A DNA stretch of 62,427 nucleotides, taken from NCBI RefSeq assembly GCF_900290115.1, contig NZ_LT985749.1, positions 176,302 through 238,728 on the forward strand, read 5' to 3'. Shown one piece after another: positions 1-9,846 of this stretch. The notes under the pieces are model-generated. The model ran no database searches, was not told the origin of the DNA, and worked only from the letters and a program-made list of their open reading frames with translations. The position numbers were made by a program, and so were the translations under genes. This DNA comes from Alistipes sp. Marseille-P5061 (lineage in GTDB: Bacteria > Bacteroidota > Bacteroidia > Bacteroidales > Rikenellaceae). Positions within the stretch are counted from its first letter, which is position 1; each line of letters starts with the position of its first letter.

Positions 1-147
1 AACAACAAACAATGCAACTATGCGTGACTCCAAGGTATGCTGCGTGAGTATTTGCATGCTTTCAACTGAGGAGCGGTAGTGAGGCGAAGGGCAATAGTCG
101 GCAGTTGTTTTTTTTTTGAAGTAGCCCGGGCTCAACGGAGAGATGCC

Positions 148-151
<4 letters not shown>
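1..151. other. Untrusted contig end, probably chimeric
   Basis: This stretch is visibly more AT-rich than the rest of the window, contains a run of ten or more T near position 110, and has no convincing ORF. It is joined to the genome through a sequencing adapter (152-180). I infer that it is read or assembly debris, not neighbouring chromosome. Nothing functional should be read from it. Confidence 0.75.
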
Positions 152-1662
<1,511 letters not shown>

Positions 1663-1702
1663 GAATCGTAAATTTTATATTAAAGGTACAACAATAGGGT
1701 TT

Positions 1703-1725
1703 GTTCCCGGAGTGGCTCCGGGAAC
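1703..1725. terminator. 10-bp perfect hairpin between miaB and helicase gene
   Basis: GTTCCCGGAG and CTCCGGGAAC form a perfect 10-bp stem with a 3-nt loop. It lies 42 bases after the miaB stop and upstream of the helicase start, both on the minus strand. There is no clear U-tract, so it may be an RNA-end stabiliser or a weak terminator. Confidence 0.55.
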
Positions 1726-1766
1726 ACGGCTCCGCCGCGTCACGGGCGGCGGAGTGCGGCGGCCGC

Positions 1767-3158
1767 TCAACGCTCCGCCCCGGGCTGAGGCTCCCCTGCC
1801 GGAAGCTCCTCGCCCAGCAGCGTGGCGGAGGTGCAGCCCGTCACGCGCACGCGCACGTAGTCGCCGATGCGGTGGTTGCCCCGGTCGAAGACCACCACCT
1901 TGTTCTGCGACGTGCGGCCCGAGAGCTGGCCGCTGTTGCGCTTCGATTCGCTCTCGACCAGCACCTCGAACTCGCGCCCCACGTCGCGGCGGTTGCTCTC
2001 GAGCGAGAGGTCGTTCTGCAGGGCGATAATCTCCTGCAGGCGGCGGCTCTTCACCTCGTCGGGCACGTCGTCCGGCAGGTTGCGCTGGGCGAAGGTGCCC
2101 GGGCGCTCCGAGTACTTGAACATGAAGGCCCACGAGTAGCCCACCTCGCGCATGAGCGAGAGCGTGGCGGCATGCTCCTCCTCCGTCTCGCCCGAGAAGC
2201 CGGCAATCAGGTCGGTCGTGATGGCGCAGTCGGGCATGTAGCGGCGGATGGCGGCGATGCGGTCGAGGTACCACTCGCGCGTATACTTGCGGTTCATCCG
2301 CTCGAGCATCGAGGTGGCTCCCGACTGGGCGGGCAGATGAATCGCCCGGCAGATGTTGGGCATCGAGGCCATCGTCTCGAGCAGACGGTCGCTCATGTCC
2401 TTGGGGTGCGACGTGGCGAAGCGCACGCGCAGCAGCGGCGAGATGGAGGCCACGCGGCGCAGCAGCTCCGGGAAGTCGACCTCGCCGGCGCGGTACGAGT
2501 TGACGTTCTGCCCCAGCAGCGTCACCTCGCGGTAGCCGTTGTCGAAGAGCGACTGCGCCTCGGCGACAATGGTCGCCGCATCGCGGCTCCGCTCGCGGCC
2601 CCGCGTATAGGGGACCACGCAGTAGGAGCAGAAGTTGTTGCAGCCGCGCATGATGGCCACGAAGGCGCTCACGCCGTTGCGGTCGAGCCGCACGGGGGCG
2701 ATTTCGGCATAGGTCTCCTCGGTCGAGAGCAGCACGTTGACCCCCTTGCCGCCCGCCTCGGCCTCACGCACCAGCCGCGGCAGGTCGCGGTAGGCGTCGG
2801 GGCCCGCGACGACGTCGACGCCCCAGGGGCCCTCGAGCAGCTGCTCGCGCAGCCGTTCGGCCATGCAGCCCAGGATGCCGACAATGAGCCCCGGACGCGC
2901 CTTGCGGTAGCGTTTCAGCTCGTTCAGACGCCCCCAGATGCGCTGTTCGGCGTTGTCGCGAATCGAGCAGGTGTTGATGAGAATCACGTCGGCCTGCTCG
3001 ATGCGGTCGGTATAGACGTAGCCCTCGCGCTGCATGAGCGAGACGACAATCTCCGAGTCACCCACGTTCATCTGGCACCCGTATGTCTCGACGAAGAGCT
3101 TCCGCCCGGTGCCCTGGAGCGGTCGCAGCGAATTTACTTGAATTTCCAATTGTTTCAT
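1767..3158 (-). CDS. miaB: tRNA-2-methylthio-N6-dimethylallyladenosine synthase MiaB
   Basis: Radical-SAM methylthiotransferase that adds the 2-methylthio group to i6A37 in tRNAs reading U-starting codons. The N-terminal MTTase domain carries the three auxiliary-cluster cysteines at C28 (ETYGCQMN), C64 (NTCSIRDN) and C98 (GILGCMAE). The radical-SAM CxxxCxxC is C173, C177, C180 in RGCNNFCSYC. A C-terminal TRAM domain follows (about residues 395-455, VLVESESKRNSGQLSGRT). At 463 aa the length is normal, and the MNVGDSE and GQNVNSY motifs favour MiaB over MtaB or RimO. It is on the same strand as, and downstream of, the YitT gene with a short gap. Confidence 0.96.
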   Translation of the reverse strand: MKQLEIQVNSLRPLQGTGRKLFVETYGCQMNVGDSEIVVSLMQREGYVYTDRIEQADVILINTCSIRDNAEQRIWGRLNELKRYRKARPGLIVGILGCMAERLREQLLEGPWGVDVVAGPDAYRDLPRLVREAEAGGKGVNVLLSTEETYAEIAPVRLDRNGVSAFVAIMRGCNNFCSYCVVPYTRGRERSRDAATIVAEAQSLFDNGYREVTLLGQNVNSYRAGEVDFPELLRRVASISPLLRVRFATSHPKDMSDRLLETMASMPNICRAIHLPAQSGATSMLERMNRKYTREWYLDRIAAIRRYMPDCAITTDLIAGFSGETEEEHAATLSLMREVGYSWAFMFKYSERPGTFAQRNLPDDVPDEVKSRRLQEIIALQNDLSLESNRRDVGREFEVLVESESKRNSGQLSGRTSQNKVVVFDRGNHRIGDYVRVRVTGCTSATLLGEELPAGEPQPGAER

Positions 3159-3197
3159 TACCGGTTTATAGCGTTTGGACCGCGCGTCGGTGCGCCG

Positions 3198-4187
3198 TCA
3201 CTCCGCCTGAATCGTATCGGCGTCGGGCAGCGGTTTGAAGCCCTCGCCGTAGGTGTCGTAGGCATCGGTCACCACCACGAAGGCGCGCGGGTCGATGGAG
3301 CGAATCTTCTGCTCGACCAGGCGCACCTCCTTGCGGCTCACCACCAGGAAGATGACATCCTTCATCGCTTCGGTGTACATGCCCTTGCCCTTCAGGTAGG
3401 TGGCGCTGCGCTCGAGGTCCTCGAGGATGAACTGGCGCAGCTCCTGGTGCTTGTCCGTAATGATGAAGAGCAGCTTGTCGTACGAGGCGCCGTCGAGCAT
3501 GTAGGCGATGACGCGCGAGGTGATGTAAATCGTGATGAGCGAGTAGAGCGTCAGCATCCAGCCGGCGGGCTCCGCCTCGGCCGTACCGATGCCGAAGCCG
3601 ATGACCACCAGACCCGACAGCACCACCGAACCGTCGGCCAGCAGGATGCCCGTCGAGAACTTGAGGCCCGCGAACTTCTGGAGCAGCATCGCCACGATGT
3701 CCGTACCGCCCGTGGTGGCCTGCTGCCGCACGACGATGCCCTGGCCCACGCCGATGACCACGGCGCCGATGACGCAGGTGAGCAGCAGGTCGTTCGACAG
3801 GTCGAGCCGGCCGCCGAGCAGCAGCGCCGGGTCGAGGCTCTCGACCGCCGCCGCGTCGGGATAGACCAGCCGCGTGAGGATGTTCATGTAGCCGGGCGTG
3901 AAGAGCGCGGCAAGGACCGTTCTCGTACCGAACTGCCCTCCGAAGATGAGCATGGCGATAATCATCAGCGGCACGTCGAACATGTAGCCGAAGGTACCCA
4001 CCTGCACAGAGGGGAAGATGTTGTGGAGCACGATGCCGAGGCCGTAGACGCCTCCGGGCACGAAGTTGTAGGGATTGATGAAGAGCACGAAGCCCGTACC
4101 CATGACGGCGCATCCGAAGAATATCAGAAACCACGAACGCCACCATGCCCACGACCCCATCGGTTCGAGAAAAGCCTTAGTATTCAT
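3198..4187 (-). CDS. YitT family membrane protein (DUF161 + DUF2179)
   Basis: Integral inner-membrane protein of unknown transport role. The N-terminal two thirds hold five or six hydrophobic segments with the family pattern GFVLFINPYNFVPGGVYGLGI near residues 33-54 and GVGQGIVVRQQATTGGTDI near 155-175. The C-terminal soluble DUF2179 domain (about residues 235-315) ends in VVTDAYDTYGEGFKPL. At 329 aa it is a typical length for Bacteroidetes members. The start is set by the MNTKAFLEPMG N-terminus. A TAACTTTG element (minus strand, 4213-4220) sits about 25 bases upstream and fits a Bacteroidetes -7 box. The substrate cannot be inferred. Confidence 0.88.
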   Translation of the reverse strand: MNTKAFLEPMGSWAWWRSWFLIFFGCAVMGTGFVLFINPYNFVPGGVYGLGIVLHNIFPSVQVGTFGYMFDVPLMIIAMLIFGGQFGTRTVLAALFTPGYMNILTRLVYPDAAAVESLDPALLLGGRLDLSNDLLLTCVIGAVVIGVGQGIVVRQQATTGGTDIVAMLLQKFAGLKFSTGILLADGSVVLSGLVVIGFGIGTAEAEPAGWMLTLYSLITIYITSRVIAYMLDGASYDKLLFIITDKHQELRQFILEDLERSATYLKGKGMYTEAMKDVIFLVVSRKEVRLVEQKIRSIDPRAFVVVTDAYDTYGEGFKPLPDADTIQAE

Positions 4188-4330
4188 ATCAGGTCAATTT
4201 TTAGATGTAGCGCAAAGTTACTCAAATCCGCCGAATTTGCCAGCTCCCGCAGGCGGATTTTTCGACCGGGGCTTCCGTTTCCCGAAAATTTTATTAAGTT
4301 TGCATTATCAACCCGCAAAACGAACCGACC

Positions 4331-5008
4331 ATGATATTGACATACTACTGCGCCATCACCATGATAATCATTGCCTATCTGCTCGGCTCGATTCCGAGTG
4401 CCGTGTGGATTGGCAAGAAATACTACGGCATCGACATCCGCGAGCACGGCTCGAAAAACGCCGGAACGACCAACATGCTCCGCGTGCTGGGCAAGCGCGC
4501 CGCCCTTCCGGTCTTCGCGCTCGACTTCCTGAAGGGATTTCTGGCCGTGACGATTTTCGAGATGCTCAAATACGACGTCCACGTCGGTGACAACGACCTC
4601 ATCAATCTGAAGATTGCCGCCGTCATCGCCGCCGTGCTGGGCCACATCTTCCCGATTTTCGCCGGATTCCGCGGCGGCAAGGGGGTTGCCACGCTGGTGG
4701 GGGCCATCACGGGCATCTACCCCCCGGTGGCGCTGCTCTGCTTCGGCGTATGGCTCGTCGTGCTGATGATTTCGCACTACGTCTCCCTCTCGTCGATGGT
4801 GGCGGGCTGCTGCTTCCCCGTCTTCACGCTCATCTCGCCCAAGGTGAACGACTCGGTGCCCTTCGTCGTCTTCTCGTTCGTCATTGCCGTACTGCTGCTC
4901 GTCACCCACCGCAAGAACATCGAGCGGCTGCTCCACGGCACCGAATCGAAAATCTACATCTGGAAACCCCGACCGCCCCACGAGGACCAGACGCCGCCGC
5001 AGGCGTGA
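4331..5008 (+). CDS. plsY: Acyl-phosphate glycerol-3-phosphate acyltransferase PlsY
   Basis: Membrane enzyme that transfers the acyl group from acyl-phosphate to glycerol-3-phosphate, the first acylation of phospholipid synthesis. The three PlsY signatures are present: the N-terminal LLGSIPSAVW segment (about 17-26), GSKNAGTTNML at 40-50 and GFRGGKGVAT at 112-121. There are about five membrane segments. It is slightly longer (225 aa) than many homologues because of a hydrophilic tail rich in Pro and Thr. A TAAGTTTG box (4295-4302) lies upstream. It is divergent from the YitT gene and precedes an acyl-CoA synthetase gene, which suggests a lipid-synthesis neighbourhood. Confidence 0.95.
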   Translation: MILTYYCAITMIIIAYLLGSIPSAVWIGKKYYGIDIREHGSKNAGTTNMLRVLGKRAALPVFALDFLKGFLAVTIFEMLKYDVHVGDNDLINLKIAAVIAAVLGHIFPIFAGFRGGKGVATLVGAITGIYPPVALLCFGVWLVVLMISHYVSLSSMVAGCCFPVFTLISPKVNDSVPFVVFSFVIAVLLLVTHRKNIERLLHGTESKIYIWKPRPPHEDQTPPQA

Positions 5009-5322
5009 GCCGGCGTGCAGCGTGCGGCACTCCGTTTGCAGCATGACTGCATCATGCGGCACGCTCCGGCGTGAAAAACGCCTCAACGCGCACGCGCGCA
5101 TGCGCGCGCGAACGCAATCAGACAAGGTAGGCCCGAAACAGGCGCAACCGCGCGCGGAAGGCTCGCCCGGCCGCGGATGCAGCGCCCGGGGCGACAAAAC
5201 CGGAGCCGGCAGAGACGATGCTCCGCAATCGGAGCATGCGGGCAGACCGCGTCCCCGCTGACCCCCTGTCGAGCGAACCGGCCCCACGGGGGAGGGTTCC
5301 GCAGACCGAAACAGATACGACC
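5009..5322. other. Spacer plsY-acyl-CoA synthetase with hairpins and Z-DNA-prone tract
   Basis: A 314-base spacer without a credible gene. It contains a 25-nt perfectly alternating purine-pyrimidine tract (5086-5110) centred on GCGCGCATGCGCGC. It also holds an 8-bp perfect hairpin ATGCTCCG-caat-CGGAGCAT (5218-5237), and GC-rich partial inverted repeats just after plsY (5011-5075) that could end its transcript. An in-frame upstream extension of the next gene to 5218 would run through the hairpin and has no family similarity. Confidence 0.6.
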
Positions 5323-7020
5323 ATGTTACAAGAGAACCTGATTAAGATTTACGAACAGAGCTTCCGCGAGAATCGTGAGATGGCCGCTCTGACCGACTAC
5401 TTCAAGAAAGAGGAGTTTTCCTACTACGAGATGGCCAAGGAGATTGCCAAGCTACACCTGCTCTTCAAGAAGGCAGGCATCAAGCGCGGCGACAAAATCG
5501 CCCTGGTAGGACGCAACAACCCGCGGTGGTGCATCACCTATATCGGAACCATCACCTACGGCGCGGTCATCGTCCCCATCCTCCAGGACTTCACCCCGGC
5601 CGACATCATCCACATCATCAACCACTCGGAGAGCCGCCTGCTCTTCCTGGGCGACAACTACTGGGACAACATCGAGGAGGACCAGATTCGCCAGATTGAG
5701 GCGGTCTTCTCGCTCACCGACTTCCACGTCATCTACGAGCGCGACGGCAAGTCGCTGAGCAAGTACCAGAGCAACATCGTCAAGAACTACCGCTCGAAGT
5801 ATCCGCGCGGATTCAGCATCGACGACATCAGGTACCCCGACATACCCAACGACCAGGTCATCCTGCTCAACTACACGTCGGGCACCACGGGCTACTCGAA
5901 GGGGGTCATGCTGACGGTCAACAACCTCACGGGCAACGTCCTCTTCGCCATGACGGCGCTCAACACCCGCACGCAGACCCGCTACTTCCAGCGGGGCGGC
6001 CGCACGCTCTCGTTCCTGCCGCTGGCCCACGCCTACGGCTGCGCCTTCGACTTCCTGGCACCGCTGGCCGTCGGCGGCCACATCACGCTGCTGGGCCGCA
6101 TCCCCTCGCCCAAGATTCTGCTCGAGGCGATGGCCGAGGTCAAGCCCACCATCATCTGCTGCGTGCCGATGATTCTCGAGAAGGTCTACCGCAAGCAGGT
6201 GCTCCCGCTGCTCGAAAAGGGTCCCATGTCGATTGCCATGAAGATTCCGCTGCTCAACTCGGCCATCCATTCGGTCATCCGCCGCAAGCTGATGGAGGCA
6301 TTCGGCGGCAACGTGCTGATTTTCATCGTAGGCGGTGCCCCGATGAACCAGGAGACCGAGTCGTTCCTCATGAAAATACACTTCCCCATCACCATCGGCT
6401 ACGGCATGACCGAGTGCGCGCCGCTCATCAGCTTCACCCCCGACAACGAGTTCAAGGCGGGCTCGTGCGGCCGCTACCTCCATGGCTTCCTCGAGGTGAA
6501 AATCGACTCGCCCGACCCCGAACATACGGCCGGCGAGATTCTCGTCCGGGGCGAGAACGTCATGAAGGGGTACTACAAGAACGAAAAGGATACGAACAAG
6601 GTGCTCACCCCCGACGGATGGCTCCACACGGGCGACATGGGGACGATGGACCCCGACGGCACGCTCTACATCCGCGGCCGCTCGAAGACGATGATTCTCG
6701 GCGGCAACGGCCAGAACATCTACCCCGAGGAGATTGAGGACAAGCTCAACAACATGTACCTGGTGCTCGAATCGCTGGTGCTCGACTCGGGGAACGGCCG
6801 CCTGCGGGCGCTGGTGGTGCCCGACTACGAGCAGGCCGAGAAGGAGGGGGTCGACAAGAACGACCTGCCCGCCATCATGGAGAACAACCTCAAGGAGCTC
6901 AACACGCTGCTGGCGGCCTACGAACGCGTCAACTCGATTACCATCTACCCCACCGAGTTCGAAAAGACCCCCAAGCGGAGCATCAAGCGCTACCTCTACA
7001 CCACGGCGCTGCTCGACTGA
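5323..7020 (+). CDS. AMP-dependent long-chain fatty acid--CoA ligase
   Basis: Acyl-activating enzyme that makes an acyl-adenylate and then acyl-CoA (or a related thioester). The ATP/AMP motif LNYTSGTTGYSKGV lies near residue 185, and GYGMTECAPLIS follows near 360. The hinge region is HTGDMGTMDPDGTLYIRGRSKTMI, and the C-terminal Lys of TPKRSIKRYL supplies the adenylation lysine. I chose the ATG at 5323 (MLQENLIKIYEQSF) because it starts the conserved N-terminus; an upstream in-frame start at 5218 would add 35 low-complexity residues. At 565 aa it fits FadD-like Bacteroidetes proteins. No signal peptide is seen. Its position after plsY suggests fatty acid activation for phospholipids, which is inference. 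Confidence 0.9.
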   Translation: MLQENLIKIYEQSFRENREMAALTDYFKKEEFSYYEMAKEIAKLHLLFKKAGIKRGDKIALVGRNNPRWCITYIGTITYGAVIVPILQDFTPADIIHIINHSESRLLFLGDNYWDNIEEDQIRQIEAVFSLTDFHVIYERDGKSLSKYQSNIVKNYRSKYPRGFSIDDIRYPDIPNDQVILLNYTSGTTGYSKGVMLTVNNLTGNVLFAMTALNTRTQTRYFQRGGRTLSFLPLAHAYGCAFDFLAPLAVGGHITLLGRIPSPKILLEAMAEVKPTIICCVPMILEKVYRKQVLPLLEKGPMSIAMKIPLLNSAIHSVIRRKLMEAFGGNVLIFIVGGAPMNQETESFLMKIHFPITIGYGMTECAPLISFTPDNEFKAGSCGRYLHGFLEVKIDSPDPEHTAGEILVRGENVMKGYYKNEKDTNKVLTPDGWLHTGDMGTMDPDGTLYIRGRSKTMILGGNGQNIYPEEIEDKLNNMYLVLESLVLDSGNGRLRALVVPDYEQAEKEGVDKNDLPAIMENNLKELNTLLAAYERVNSITIYPTEFEKTPKRSIKRYLYTTALLD

Positions 7021-7266
7021 CCCCGCCCCGCACCCGTGCGGCAACGCTAAAACCGCCCCGGATAATCCGTACGGCACGGCGCTGCAACGCACCTCCGCCC
7101 CGCACCCGTGCGGCAATGCGACAACGGCCCCCGGACAATCCGCGCGGCAACGCACTTATACAACGGACCTCACCCCGCGCCCCGTGCGGCAATGCACTTA
7201 TACAACGGACCTCCGCCCCAGGGACGGACGGTCCGTTTTTTGCGGAATAATCGCTATCTTTACGGC
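7021..7266. repeat. GC-rich degenerate repeats between acyl-CoA synthetase and lytS-like genes
   Basis: Three near-copies of CCCCGCACCCGTGCGGCAA(C/T)GC occur at 7026-7047, 7098-7119 and 7173-7194. Each holds the small palindrome GCACCCGTGC or a variant of it. GCACTTATACAACGGACCT is repeated exactly at 7152-7170 and 7194-7212. Copy spacing is 72, 75 and, for the last unit, 42 bases. No gene is supported. Repeats end about 50 bases before the histidine kinase start. Confidence 0.75.
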
Positions 7267-8331
7267 ATGAAAATCACGAAAAAGCAAGCCATCGGCGAGA
7301 ACCTGCTCTACGTGATGGTCTGGCTGGCCATCATTCTGGTGCCGGTGCTCAACTCGCAGATGATGTCCGAGCTGCACATCAGTCTGGAGAACGTGCTGAT
7401 TGCCTGGCGCAAAATCGCCCCCTACCTGATTGTCTTCATCGTCCACAACGCCATCATCGCCCCGCGGCTGATGCTCCGCCACCGCTATGCGCTCTACCTG
7501 GTGGTGAATCTACTCTTCATCATCGCGGTCTTCTGGGCCGTGGACCTCTACGACCAGTACTTCTCCACCCCGCTGCTCTTCACCGAGGAGGAGCCCTTCG
7601 ACGAGCACCGCAAGGCGTCGTTCACCGACCTGGAGCTCTACTGGAACGTCGTGCTGGCGCTCTTCATGACCGGCGCCAACTCGGGCATCAAGCTCATGTA
7701 CCAGTCGATTCGCGACGAGCAGGAGATGGAGGAGCTCAAGCGCCAGAACATGCAGGCCGAGATGGACTACCTCAAGTACCAGATTAACCCGCACTTCTTC
7801 ATGAACACGCTCAACAACATCCACGCGCTGATTGACATCGACCCCGAGTGCGCCAAGGATGCCGTCATCGAGCTCTCGAAGATGATGCGCTACGTGCTCT
7901 ACGACTCGGGGCGCGAGGTCATCCCGCTCAGCCGCGACATCCAGTTCCTCGAGAACTACATCGAACTGATGCGCATCCGCTATACGGACAACGTCGAGAT
8001 TCGCCTCGACTACCCCCGTCCGCTGCCCGACGGAGTCTCGATTCCGCCGCTGCTCTTCATCGTCTTCGTCGAGAACGCCTTCAAGCACGGAGTGAGCTAC
8101 AACCGCCGCTCGTTCATCCACATCGAGATTGCCTGCACTCCCGAGCGCGTGACGGGCACCATCGTCAACAGCCGCAACCCCGAGAGCGGCAACCGCCCGA
8201 CGGGCATCGGACTGGAGAACGTCCGCAAGCGGCTCGAACTCATCTACGGCCCGCGCAACTACACGCTGCACATCGACGAGCAGCCGGATACCTATACCGT
8301 ACAACTCGTAATACCGACCCTGCATGCTTAA
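7267..8331 (+). CDS. LytS/YehU-type sensor histidine kinase
   Basis: Membrane sensor kinase (His_kinase PF06580 type). Four hydrophobic segments are seen at about 12-29, 51-68, 75-93 and 126-145. A coiled linker follows, then the phospho-acceptor H176 in QINPHFFMNTLNNI. The HATPase domain shows the N-box N270 in FVENAFKHG and the G-box GIGLENVRKRL near 315. The start at 7267 (MKITKKQ) is preferred; an upstream extension to 7108 would translate the intergenic repeats. It overlaps the response regulator by 8 bases, which indicates translational coupling of a two-component pair. The signal sensed is unknown. Confidence 0.93.
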   Translation: MKITKKQAIGENLLYVMVWLAIILVPVLNSQMMSELHISLENVLIAWRKIAPYLIVFIVHNAIIAPRLMLRHRYALYLVVNLLFIIAVFWAVDLYDQYFSTPLLFTEEEPFDEHRKASFTDLELYWNVVLALFMTGANSGIKLMYQSIRDEQEMEELKRQNMQAEMDYLKYQINPHFFMNTLNNIHALIDIDPECAKDAVIELSKMMRYVLYDSGREVIPLSRDIQFLENYIELMRIRYTDNVEIRLDYPRPLPDGVSIPPLLFIVFVENAFKHGVSYNRRSFIHIEIACTPERVTGTIVNSRNPESGNRPTGIGLENVRKRLELIYGPRNYTLHIDEQPDTYTVQLVIPTLHA

Positions 8332-9064
8332 GTGTCTTGCCATCGACGACGAACCGCTGGCCCTGCGACAGCTCAAGGCCTACATCGCCAAGATTCCCTA
8401 TCTGGAGCTGGCAGCCCTGTGCAACGACGCGCTCGAGGCACAGGAGTTTCTCGCCACGCACAGCGTCGACCTGATTTTCGTCGACATCAACATGCCCGAC
8501 CTCAACGGCGTGGACTTCGTCCGCTCGCTCACCCAGAGGCCGATGGTGGTCTTCACGACAGCCTACTCGGAGTATGCCGTCGAGGGGTTCAAGCTCGACG
8601 CCGTCGACTACCTGCTCAAGCCCTTCAGCTTCGCCGACTTCAGCCGCTCGGTCTCGAAGGCCAACCAGCTCTACGAGCTGCGCCACAACCAGCGCACGGC
8701 TCCGGAGGCCGAAGCGGAGGCGGCGCCCAAGGACAAGGAGTATATCTCGGTGAAGGCTGACTACAAGGTTTCGCTGGTGAAAATCAGCGACATCGTCTAT
8801 CTTGAAAGCGAGGGGGAGTACGTGCGGCTCCATCTGGCCGACGGTTCGAGCATCACCACCCTCTTCCGGCTCAAGAACATGGAGGCGGCGCTCCCCTCGG
8901 AACACTTCATGCGGGTGCACCGCTCCTACATCGTCAATCTGAAGTACACGCGGGCCTATGTCAAGGGGCGCGTCTATCTGAGCGACACGGAGTATGTCCC
9001 CACCGGGGAGAACTACAAGGAGGCCTTCCAGGCCTATATCGACCGCACGTTCCGGAATCTCTGA
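8324..9064 (+). CDS. LytTR-family response regulator
   Basis: DNA-binding partner of the kinase just upstream. The receiver domain (1-120) shows the acidic pair D8/D9, phospho-acceptor D54 in FVDINMPD, and K99 in DYLLKPF. An Ala/Glu-rich linker follows. The LytTR domain (about 140-243) contains ISDIVYLESEGEYVRLHL and MRVHRSYIVNL, both usual for the family. At 246 aa the length is standard. The gene starts inside the end of the kinase gene and is followed by a rho-independent terminator at 9195-9225, so the pair looks like a two-gene unit. Confidence 0.95.
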   Translation: MLKCLAIDDEPLALRQLKAYIAKIPYLELAALCNDALEAQEFLATHSVDLIFVDINMPDLNGVDFVRSLTQRPMVVFTTAYSEYAVEGFKLDAVDYLLKPFSFADFSRSVSKANQLYELRHNQRTAPEAEAEAAPKDKEYISVKADYKVSLVKISDIVYLESEGEYVRLHLADGSSITTLFRLKNMEAALPSEHFMRVHRSYIVNLKYTRAYVKGRVYLSDTEYVPTGENYKEAFQAYIDRTFRNL

Positions 9065-9088
9065 CCGCCCGCCCGGCTTCGCACCGAC

Positions 9089-9164
9089 CGCCGGCACCTC
9101 CAACAGTCGCCGGCACCTCCGACGGACGACGGAACAGCCGACGGACGACGGAACAGCCGGACAA
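9089..9164. repeat. Degenerate 19-bp tandem repeat (four units)
   Basis: Four units start at 9089, 9108, 9127 and 9146, exactly 19 bases apart. Units 1 and 2 share CGCCGGCACCTCC; units 3 and 4 share CGACGGAACAGCCG. A 19-bp perfect duplication spans 9121-9139 and 9140-9158. The array lies just after the response regulator stop and before its terminator. Confidence 0.85.
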
Positions 9165-9194
9165 CCTGCACACCGGACATCCGGCATACCGCCC

Positions 9195-9225
9195 GCCTCC
9201 GCTTTCTCGGCGGAGGCATTTTTCT
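9195..9225 (+). terminator. Rho-independent terminator of the two-component pair
   Basis: GCCTCCGC (9195-9202) pairs with GCGGAGGC (9210-9217), followed by ATTTTTCT. This is a good intrinsic terminator for the upstream plus-strand kinase-regulator unit. Confidence 0.85.
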
Positions 9226-9264
9226 GACAAACTTCAAGAGGGGGGCAACTCCGCCCGGTCGGCC

Positions 9265-9795
9265 TCAGAGGACCGGATTTCCGGGCTCTTCCGGCTTTGC
9301 GCCGGCGGCCGACACCTCCGGCGCCCCGCACGAGGCGTCGTCCGAAGAATCACTCAGGTCGGGAAAGGCCCCGAGCGGCAGGCACTGCCCGTCATGGCAG
9401 GCGTAGCAGTAGTGGTTCAGGCCGTTGGTGAGCAGGATGTAGCGAGCGCCGAGCACCGAGTTGTAGCGCACGGCCTGGGCGAGCGTACGCCCGTCGAGCT
9501 TCACGTCGGGGGCCTTGCATTCGGCCAGCAACAGCGGCTGTCCGGCCGCATCGACCACCACCACGTCGGCCCGCTGCGGCTGCCCGTTGAGCCGCACGGG
9601 ATACTCCTGCACGATGCGCTTGGCGCAGGCGCCGCACCGCTCCACAAGGAAGACGAGCAGATGGCGGCGCACCCACTCCTCGGGCGTCAGCACCAGATAG
9701 CACCCCCGCCACTCATCCCACACCTCGGTCTGCGCACCCTGCCGGCGGGCGCGGAGCTTCACGGGCGGGAAATTGAGTTTGGGAGGCCGCAACAT
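9265..9795 (-). CDS. Small type I restriction R-subunit N-terminal (HsdR_N) domain protein
   Basis: Stand-alone PD-(D/E)xK nuclease-fold protein of 176 aa. The catalytic signature is visible as D77 in RADVVVVD and E92-x-K94 in LLLAECKAPDVKL, followed by QAVRYNSVLGARYILLTNG, a pattern of the HsdR_N family. The tail after residue 150 is low complexity. No HsdM, HsdS or helicase domain is nearby, so this is not a restriction system. Such short HsdR_N proteins are common housekeeping-type proteins in Bacteroidetes, of unknown role. The start at 9795 is chosen because the sequence further upstream overlaps the divergent gene. Confidence 0.85.
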   Translation of the reverse strand: MLRPPKLNFPPVKLRARRQGAQTEVWDEWRGCYLVLTPEEWVRRHLLVFLVERCGACAKRIVQEYPVRLNGQPQRADVVVVDAAGQPLLLAECKAPDVKLDGRTLAQAVRYNSVLGARYILLTNGLNHYCYACHDGQCLPLGAFPDLSDSSDDASCGAPEVSAAGAKPEEPGNPVL

Positions 9796-9846
9796 GGGAG
9801 TTCCAAAAAAATTAGTATCTTTATGCGCACAAATATACGAATTCCC

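Noticed and set aside
121..136. AGCCCGGGCTCAAC resembling a 16S rRNA segment
   Set aside because: The match is about 14 bases and the following bases do not continue like 16S, so it is too short to mean anything.
5218..5322. N-terminal extension of the acyl-CoA synthetase
   Set aside because: The extra 35 residues come from GC-rich spacer with a hairpin and do not resemble the family; the ATG at 5323 fits the conserved start.
7108..7266. N-terminal extension of the LytS-like kinase
   Set aside because: It would translate the intergenic repeats; the ATG at 7267 directly precedes the first membrane segment.
9089..9164. Possible small CRISPR array
   Set aside because: Units are directly adjacent with no unique spacers, and no cas gene is present.
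9265..9795. Part of a type I restriction-modification system
   Set aside because: Only a short HsdR_N-like domain is present; no HsdM, HsdS or helicase gene is near.
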